Source of the DNA: Lytechinus variegatus
Taxonomy: Eukaryota > Echinodermata > Echinoidea > Temnopleuroida > Toxopneustidae
Direction: 5' to 3'
NCBI RefSeq assembly: GCF_018143015.1
Contig: NC_054741.1
Coordinates: 9,822,683 to 9,886,682, forward strand
DNA length: 64,000 nucleotides
Shown here one piece after another: positions 56,848 to 64,000 of this stretch. The notes under the pieces were generated by a model. The model was not told the origin of the DNA and ran no database searches. It worked only from the letters and a program-made list of their open reading frames with translations. A program made the translations under genes and the position numbers. Position 1 is the first letter of the stretch, and every line of letters starts with the position of its first letter.

Positions 56848-57093
56848 GTAAGTTGTTTATTTTTCTTATTTAAAAAGGAAACATTTGGAGAAATATAGCT
56901 GGTAGTTATCTTTTAATACTTGTGATCAAAATCAAACAATTTTCTGTTTAAAAATCATCAAAATAAGACGAAAATTAAACCACTTAAATAACTGACATTA
57001 AGTTTTTTTATAGTCCAGCCCCATGCGTACTAATCTGTGTTACTATGAAGCAGTAACGGTAGAATATGTGTCTACAGAGCTAGGCCTAGATCG

Positions 57094-57170
57094 ACTTAGT
57101 CAGGAGACTTCTAAAGAGTAAGCCCATGTTAGTGAATGATTTTTACTCTTTAGAAGTCTCCTGACTAAGT
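57094..57170. repeat. 28-bp perfect inverted repeat (hairpin)
   Basis: ACTTAGTCAGGAGACTTC ... (57094-57121) is mirrored exactly at 57143-57170 across a 21-nt loop. It is in the first intron of the putative transcript. Confidence 0.85.
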
Positions 57171-57229
57171 AAGATCTACTTGCTGTTAGAATTATGCTGA
57201 TCTAGCCTCGATAGACGTTGACCTCTAGT

Positions 57230-57414
57230 CAGGGCTGCCAACATCGGATAAATACTAAAATAGTTTAGAGTGAGACTCCCATAGGCCAATGATATATTTT
57301 GGGGTCAAAATGAGTGAGATCAATAGAAACACATGCAAATGAACTAAATTTGAGAGTGAGAAAAGACCAAAATGAGTGAGTCTCACTCTAAATGAGTGAG
57401 AGTTTGCAGCCCTG
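57230..57414. mobile_element. MITE with CAGGGCTGCCAAC ends
   Basis: CAGGGCTGCCAAC and GTTTGCAGCCCTG are inverted ends (one mismatch). Inside, GAGTGAGACTC is mirrored by GAGTCTCACTC. A CAGGGCTG terminus suggests hAT affinity, but the flanking 8-mers do not match, so no target duplication is seen. Confidence 0.6.
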
Positions 57415-58099
57415 GAACAGGAGATCCTGCATCCAGAACTGAACCTTATGTAACCTTATGTAGGCCTATGTATTATTAACTGGCAATGATTCACACTAGA
57501 TCTAGGCTACTCCACTCTGTAGGATAATAAATTCTAGGGAACATTGCCAGAAAAAAAGCTGGCAGTGGTAGTAGATCTACATGTAGATTCTCGAACTTTA
57601 AGTTAAATCTAACAGTTACAATGGTTAAGTTAGACCTATTCACACTCAAGCACCAAGATATTTCATCAAAATTTTCACTTTAGATATAATTTGTGATAGA
57701 TCTATCTAGACAGTCTAGACATTAACTAGATCTAATTTCACTCAAAAAAGTGCAGAACTAAAAAGAGAGAAAAAATTAAAGTCACTAGTCGTAGATTTAG
57801 AGATCTAAGTTAGACAGCTTACCCCGCCACAAGCTGTGTCGCCACTCGCCAACACAGTGTGTTACCGCGGGTGAATTCATCGACCCGTTCATGTGCTATT
57901 GTCACCTATGAGGTCCGTACATGTATATTCGGACCCCATTGGTACTTGGAGTGGGATAGTAGGCCTAAAGTTGTGCCTAACTGTCATTATTAGTCTAATG
58001 TGAGATCTACAGACTAAAGTTAGATAGCAAAGGAATAAATATATCTTCTAAATGCTAAGAGTTTAGGCCTAAATGCTTATAAATACTCTTTGTATTTCA

Positions 58100-58247
58100 G
58101 CTGGAAACTGTTGCTTTCAGGTAGACCAATGGGTGTCTCATCAAACCATACCTTCGACAGTTAATTCGCCGTTCATTGTTTGGTGATTTCCAGAGCTGTT
58201 GCCTGATTTTAAGAGTGAACAGATTCTTACCTCTTCAAACGCATCTG
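58100..58247 (+). ncRNA. putative exon 2 of a spliced transcript
   Basis: Acceptor TTTGTATTTCAG|CTGG (a second possible acceptor is at 58119) and donor CATCTG|GTGAGTATT. Stops occur in all frames within or soon after, so it is untranslated if real. Confidence 0.3.
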
Positions 58248-58486
58248 GTGAGTATTTCATCAACAAAGATTTGGCTATTGTCTTTACTTCCACATCAATA
58301 TGGGAGAATTGACATTGTACAATGTCCAAATTACACTTGGGGGAGGGGGGGGGTAGGGGTTTGAAAGGAAAATAATGTAAATTTCCTTTTGGAATAGAAT
58401 TCAAACTCTCACTCGAAGAAATAACAGACTTGTTTTTGAACATTTTTTGTATGTTTATCTGTGATAATGCTTAGCACCTTTTTCCT

Positions 58487-58680
58487 TAGCCCTGTTCAGT
58501 TTCACACTGCATTGCTTAGCACTACAATAATCAGGCTAAACCTGCTTTTTAGCAGGGCTAGATAGTACAATATTCTTTACCATGCTAGCCTCCTTTCATA
58601 AAATGCAGTGGGAAACCAAAGTGGGCTAAGCTTAACCCCGGGGAATTGGTGGTGCTAAGGCCCCTCTTAGCCCCACCAAT
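58487..58680. mobile_element. MITE-like inverted repeat (TAGCCCTGTTCAG)
   Basis: CAGTTTCACACTGCATT at the left is mirrored by AATGCAGTGGGAAACC near 58604. Boundaries are uncertain; the right part has GGCTAAGC/GCTTAGC-like phrases. Confidence 0.45.
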
Positions 58681-58959
58681 CTCCTCGTTTTTTGTAGTAT
58701 GCTATATAAAAAACATGTTTCTCTATCCGCTTTATAGTAGAGAGAAATATGTATAAAAATATAAACAAAAATAAGCCTGTTTAAGGCATGACTTATAAAT
58801 TGATCATGCAAAGAAAAACATTTGCCAGTTACTTATCAATACTATATGGGAATAACAGTTCCTCTGATTACAAAATAAGTCCTCGTTCTTTGTAAAAGTA
58901 ATCAATTGTATCCATTGTCGCACTGAAATCAAACAGCACCAATACCACTTCTGAGCTTT

Positions 58960-59145
58960 AGCATGAGCTGCCTTCCAGCACTCAGTGTATTCCTGCCGGG
59001 TACCCATTCGCCTCACCTGGATTGAGTGCAGCACAATGTGGGTTAATTTCTTGCTAAAGAAAAACATGCAATGGCTGGGATTCAAACCCATGACCTTCTG
59101 GTTGAGAGACGAGAGTCCGAATCACTACTCCCCCAATGTTCCATG
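58960..59145 (-). mobile_element. tRNA-derived SINE, copy 2
   Basis: On the minus strand: TAGTGATTCGGACTCTCG (A-box-like), GGTCATGGGTTTGAATCCCA (B-box GGTTTGAATCC), then a body AACCCACATTGTGCTGCACT and CTGAGTGCTGGAAGGCAGCT. Its body matches 14225-14430. Confidence 0.75.
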
Positions 59146-59211
59146 ACTAAGTAATATTAGAAAGTTGCTGAAAAGTTGTCAAATTTTTTTTTTTTTCATA
59201 TTTCTTTTCAG

Positions 59212-59336
59212 TGGTGGACTGTTACTTTCTATTCCAATTGTTCATTCTACTGGGGACGAGATGCTCAGTGTCTGACTGTCTGGTGAAGGGCTACTACTGA
59301 AATTCCATAAATTGAAGCATTCCAGGAGTGAAAGAT
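59212..59336 (+). ncRNA. putative exon 3 of a spliced transcript
   Basis: Polypyrimidine tract and acceptor CATATTTCTTTTCAG|TGGT; donor GAAAGAT|GTAAGTGA. One frame is open for 24 codons and then stops (TGA); no ATG-led frame spans it. Confidence 0.35.
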
Positions 59337-60705
59337 GTAAGTGATTTTATTTTGTACTCATTTGTGTTGATCAAGATTTTCTAAATTTGAGAACCATTAA
59401 ACTAATCTTCACCAGAAGGATGTTGGCCAATTGGATGAAATCTGAACTGCTGTACTTTGGCAAAAGGAATCAAGTTACAAAAGTATTATTTGTTGGAAAT
59501 GAGCAATGTGTGTTGGTCATTTACATGGGCATCCATGCAATTTAACAGCATATTTTCTTCAATATCTTACCATAGAACAATCATTTCTTCCCCAAATTTT
59601 GCCTGAATGTGCAGCATACAAAGGGTGTTTCAGAAACAACAATAACTCAAATTTGACTGATGTGTCACTTACTTCCTTTTGCCAAAGTTGGGCAGTGTAG
59701 TTTTCATAAGAAGTACATGTATGTAGGTCATAAGAAGTACATGTATGTAGGTCATCCTGGAACACATGAAGATGGAAGAAGTGAAAGATTTAAAAGAGGG
59801 TCTTTTAGAACATCACACTGTATAGGGGAATAATGGCGGATTCTGAACAAATGTCTGTGGTGCATAATCAAGCTCTATTAAGTGTGAATAGCCCAGGCCA
59901 GCCCGAGGAATCATTCATGCAAGTATTGATATTAAGTTTGAAGTTGTAGTCACATATTGCAAAAATGAATCTTTGAAATGTTTTGTATTGACCTCAATTA
60001 TCAAATGATGACAAAGGAATGAAGAATGATGGACGGAAGGTTTGGAATGGTTATATTTACCTTATTTTTTGATATAGAAATGTTAGTCTCCACACTTTAT
60101 ATACCGAATGTATATTAAGTTCCCCCTTCCCCCCAAAAAAGTGGCTTTCATTAATGTTTATATATAGGTCTAAGTACCTTTTGATAATAGAACATATCTA
60201 TCTCTATTTGATTATCAGTAAAAATTTACAAACTTGATTTGTCAAGCTGTTCAGCTTATAAGGCAAAAAGAACAGTAAGTAGTAAAATAGAATTTAAAAA
60301 ATTATTCATAATTATATTCAATTGTCAATTTATCAATATTGGCAACTTTGCTTGCATCCAAATTGAGCAAAACAAGTATTCTCCATTTTCATTACTATGC
60401 AAAATGGCGTAAATTAAATGCTGCAGAAATGGAAACCCCAAGCTCTCCCAAGGAAAGTACACAGACTTAATGACCCTCTGCATTGGTGAAACAGCAGTCA
60501 TTGCTCATCCTGAATATCAGGCCTTCTATCGTATGCTGCCACACTAAGCACCTCAACTTGCTTAATGAGTTATGATTTTTAATGTAACTTTGAAATAATA
60601 TATGTGTAGATAATGTTTTAATGACACATTGCACTGTATTGCTCTAAACAAGTAAATTCAATAATCTTTTGTTTCTTTCTTTTTTTTTTGCTTACTCAAT
60701 TGCAG

Positions 60706-60771
60706 GTTTCAGAGATTTTTGGAGACTCCACTTTTGAAGATGAAGGAAAATCACGATCTCTTCTGATAAAG
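60706..60771 (+). ncRNA. putative exon 4 of a spliced transcript (66 nt)
   Basis: Long T-tract then CTCAATTGCAG|GTTTCAG; donor ATAAAG|GTATAC. One frame is open throughout (VSEIFGDSTFEDEGKSRSLL IK, 22 codons), so it could be coding in another isoform, but no start codon precedes it in exon 3 in this frame. Confidence 0.35.
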
Positions 60772-60899
60772 GTATACATTTCTTGTGGTTTGACTGAACT
60801 TGTTTTCCTTTGGGATATTGATAGAGAGATCTCAAGACAGTAAACATCAGTCTTCACAATAACTCTGATATTGTATTTACTGTCAAGAGCATGTGATAA

Positions 60900-61340
60900 C
60901 TACTCTTGTTGCTTCAGAGACCAAAGCTCAAAACACAATATATCAGTTCTTATTTGGACTGGTATATTGTATTGTCTGTAAAGAGCACGTGATATGGTCT
61001 AAAATGTTTTCATTCCAGAGAAGGACAGTTAGGTAGACCAAAGCTCAAAACAGAATACATGTATAACAGATTAACTGTGAATTTCTGTCAAGGGCAATTG
61101 GTAAATTCTTGTTGCATTTAGAGACCAAGAAGGACACTTTAGGTAGACCAAAGCTCAAAAAAGAATACATGTATAACAGATTGCCTGTGAGATGGTATTT
61201 TCTGTCAAGGGCAATTGGTAAATTCTTTTTGCATTTAGACACCAAGAAGGACACTTTAGGTAGACCAAAGCTCAAAACAATACATGTACAACAGATTAAC
61301 TGTGAGATTGTATTTTCTGTCAAGACTGTAAGAAGTATTT
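60900..61340. repeat. tandem repeat, about 110-120 bp unit, four copies
   Basis: AGACCAAAGCTCAAAAC recurs near 60918, 61037, 61143 and 61263, with TACATGTATAACAGATTAAC and TTTTCTGTCAAGGGCAATTG. The inner two units are nearly identical. The open frames on both strands here are repeat products. Confidence 0.85.
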
Positions 61341-63240
61341 TTTTGTCCAGAGCAAGTGTACAAATTTGTTAAATTTAGCAAATATGAAAGACTCCGATAT
61401 TTAAACAATAGCTTAGATCAGAATACATATGTTGTTAGAAAGACTGTCAAAATGCAGTTTGCTTGAAGTGTGGGTTTTTGTTTTAACCTAATATGATGAA
61501 ATAGCTACTTGATTTCCTAAACTGGTTTATGTTCTCATTTAGGAATAAATGTCACAATTGCATATGTGTGTTGGGAAAAAATTCATGCAAATATTTTTAT
61601 CGCATGTTTCTTTTCACAACAAATTTTGAAACTCAGGTTATGAAATAAGTGTCATTTTTACAATTAAAGTTTTGCAGACACAACTTGCTACAGATCTGAT
61701 TTTTCTTGTCATATTTTATTTGCAATCAAATCCACTGCAGTACAATTAACAGTCTTGATGTTGCTTGATTTTATTTATGGTGCTTTGAACAGATCGTAAT
61801 ATATTCATGCTTGAAATTCTATATATTATCCTCTGCCATGTACTTGCCAAATAGTATAATGACTACTCACGATCCGTCTTTCAAGACTAGTTTGCAATTC
61901 ATGAAATATTTTCATTTGTTTTTATTTGTTAAACTCTGAGATTATCTATTATTGTTTTGTATTTATTTAAAAAAGGTGTTGTTTGTTAGAAATGAGATTA
62001 TGACCCTTTGGGTTTCATGTATTAATGGTCAGTTTAAATTTAAATTGGTGTACACGTCTGAAAGATTCTAAACTGGTTATTAAAAAGACATTTTTTTCAA
62101 TATGGAACCACTTTGGAACTTGATTTGAAAACAAAATAGAATAATGGGCATGCAAATCTTTCTGCTAAACTTATAATTTTGAACAGACACTGTAACATTA
62201 CAACACACACAAAAGAAAATGGCAGTAAGAGGCAAGAGATTTTTTAGATTACACAGAACATGGTGAGAACATTCTAGGACACCATCATGCATTTGTGTAT
62301 TATGTACAATTTACTGTACATAGTGTGATCAATTTACTGTACATAGTGATGCATGGAGTTTGATTTATTTTTAAAAATGGTTAATGTTTTAAGATTAGTG
62401 TTTAATGTTTAAAAATGTTCAACTGGAAGCTTAGTAATAATATGTGTTCATAAAATGGTTTATCTTTCACCTTCTTAAGTGAGTTTACAAAATAAATGGA
62501 AATGATTGTTGCCATTTTTGTATTTGAATAATCAAACCTGCAGTCGATTATTAAGATATTCATTAAACAGAAGAGAATAAACTTTTATCCAGGTAAGAGA
62601 AATAAAATCATAAATGTTTATACTGTATGCAAATAATAAAAGTGCATTTTGATAATATAGACTTATAAAACAAATTTATTGAAAAACAGGTTTTCAAATG
62701 CAGTACGCTGTCATACGTTGTACATTCAAATATGTACACAGATATATCCTTGTGTCAATGGCAATGAGGGTGATAATGTGGGGTGTTTTTCTTTGTTAGG
62801 CAGGGGCATTTTTAATCTAATTGATAAGATGTGAGTTTTATGTTTATATGAAGTGCTTCTTTTAATTTTCTTATAAGAATCTCAGTTATAAAACTTAACC
62901 AAATTGGTGTAATTTCCTGAAGTACATTTAATGTAAAGTTGGTATATAGGAGACTGATGAATTAGTTAATGTTAAAGAAAATGAAGATGTACTTTTATAT
63001 GTCTCATTGTGGATGTTGACATGGTTTTTGTAAATGCAGGTATATTATCTACATGTATATGAATTTTTAATGAGTATTTTCATTGTGTATCCTTTCTATT
63101 AACATTTGATATAATTGAAACAAATTTCTATGATCTTGTGTTGTCTATGTTTGGAATTTCAATTAAAGGTGTATTTTCATCTTTTATTCAAAGGTTTTAG
63201 AATTTACTTGAATTTTCCTAATAGTAAATTTAGAAAGAAA
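61341..63240. other. AT-rich stretch, no gene recognised
   Basis: AT-rich with several AATAAA/ATTAAA hexamers, resembling intron or 3' UTR. AATTTACTGTACATAGTG is duplicated in tandem near 62308-62350. No ORF beyond 70 codons. Confidence 0.35.
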
Positions 63241-63725
63241 AAAAAGGATAGTTTAGTTGTTATGCATCACCAAAAGAGAGGGTGAATGAAATGGAGAGGG
63301 ACACAGCAGTCAGGAAAAAGAGAGGGGATGATTATGAATAAGGTGATAAAGAGAGGGCAAATGAACAGGTAGAGGGGTTGAGGAGGTAAAGAGGGGGCTA
63401 TGAAGAGGAAGAGAGTTGTCCTGAAACAAAGGTTGACAGATGGATCAAGGGATATCAGGAAAAGAGGAAAGAGGGTGAGGGATAGGAAAAGACTGGGGTT
63501 ATACAGGAGAAGAGGAGGGGAGCAGAAAACAGGAATTGGGATGGGGAGTGATTGACCGTCGGGACAGAAAAGGAAAGACTGGAATGAGAAAAAATGAGGG
63601 GTGATAGAAATGATTCATGAGAGAATGGAAGAGAAGGATGTGAATAGGTGAGGAGAAAAGGGAGAAAACATCTACAGAGTCGAGAAAGGGGCATCTAAGT
63701 AAAGAGAGAAGAGCTACTGTCATGA
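63241..63725. repeat. purine-rich (GA) tract, about 480 bp
   Basis: Almost entirely A and G on the plus strand, with repeated GAGAGGG, AGGAAAAGAG and GGGATGA words and few pyrimidines. The Ser/Phe/Leu-rich minus-strand ORFs are composition artefacts. Confidence 0.85.
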
Positions 63726-63884
63726 CTGTAGGGAATAAACAAAATTGGGAGAAATTAGCGGGGGGGGGTAGAGTTCTGAATTGAAATTAAGTTGAGATAT
63801 AGGATATGCAGATGGAAGGCAGAGCACAAAGGAAACGTGTATATAATGCAGAATATGGAAAGGGTGATGGACATTTTGTCCAGG

Positions 63885-64000
63885 AATGGAACCATTGGCG
63901 GTGAAACGACATTTGCTCCTGCGACAATTGCTCCGGGTTTTATTTAGTCTAAGATATAGGGTTAGGGTAGCAATAGGGTTTTATGTTAGATTTAGGGTTA
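63885..64000. repeat. dispersed repeat with GCTCCTGCGACAATTGCTCC and AGGGTTAGGGT
   Basis: ACATTTGCTCCTGCGACAAT followed by TCTAAGATATAGGGTTAGGG and TTAGGGTTA at the window edge. I recall similar phrases dispersed in marine invertebrate genomes. The TTAGGG words are too few and irregular for a telomere. Confidence 0.45.

Noticed and set aside
59212-60771. Protein-coding gene from the joined exons 3 and 4
   Set aside because: Exon 4 is open in one frame, but joining it to exon 3 gives no ATG before a stop, so coding is not supported.
63950-64000. Telomere repeat
   Set aside because: Only a few irregular TTAGGG words within a dispersed repeat.
51299-64000. Exons 2-10 of the second glutathione synthetase
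   Set aside because: I searched by eye for the FTRRLYEMH, INRTDYM/EINT, IRRT, YFRTGY, QLAGTKK and EGGGNN coding segments and found none; a translated alignment would be decisive.

Overview
The window looks like accessory-rich genomic DNA of a marine deuterostome, most likely an echinoderm and probably a sea urchin. The evidence is: two animal-type protein genes (one intronless, one with ten coding exons and animal-type splice sites); tRNA-derived SINEs; 3' tails of CR1/L2-like LINEs; many short inverted-repeat elements of kinds I associate with sea-urchin genomes; and a low gene density of about one gene per 20-30 kb. Species identity is an inference from memory of repeat families, not the result of a search.

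Layout. Positions 1-8.1 kb are almost entirely repeats: palindromic MITEs at 0.5-2.3 kb, a tRNA-like SINE at 3.9 kb, a degenerate GCGAGCGCGAAGCGC-bearing array at 4.2-5.2 kb, and a complete hAT-like non-autonomous element with a perfect 8-bp target duplication at 5.5-6.8 kb. A single-exon glycosyltransferase family 31 gene (beta-1,3-galactosyl/GlcNAc-transferase type) lies on the minus strand at 8.1-9.7 kb. Positions 10-31 kb hold no recognisable gene. They hold a TTCGG-rich block (12.2-12.9 kb), several MITEs (one at 18.9 kb with an 8-bp target duplication), a nested MITE cluster (20.8-22.1 kb), a degenerate tandem element (22.5-23.4 kb) and a 2.6-kb satellite (24.1-26.7 kb). The satellite is built of 43/44-bp units, each with a perfect 16-bp palindrome, and has a 1085-bp higher-order duplication.

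The main gene is glutathione synthetase (GSS) on the plus strand. Its ten coding exons (31,412-43,427) join in frame to a 498-residue protein with all expected ATP-grasp motifs. One intron uses a GC donor. A second, same-strand GSS first exon at 51,036-51,298 is open, has an intact start and splice donor, and encodes a protein segment very like the first. No further exons for it were found in the remaining 12.7 kb, so it is either a partial duplicate or a gene with a very long first intron that leaves the window.

From 56.4 kb to the end there is a CpG-bearing, CRE-containing segment followed by well-formed splice sites that outline a possible spliced transcript of four exons without a convincing reading frame (a non-coding RNA or 5' UTR exons). 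After this come AT-rich sequence, a 0.5-kb purine-rich tract and the edge of another dispersed repeat. Most other short open frames in the window are low-complexity or repeat-derived and are not annotated as genes. I found no CRISPR array, rRNA gene or convincing functional tRNA gene, and no endogenous retrovirus or Polinton that I could recognise.
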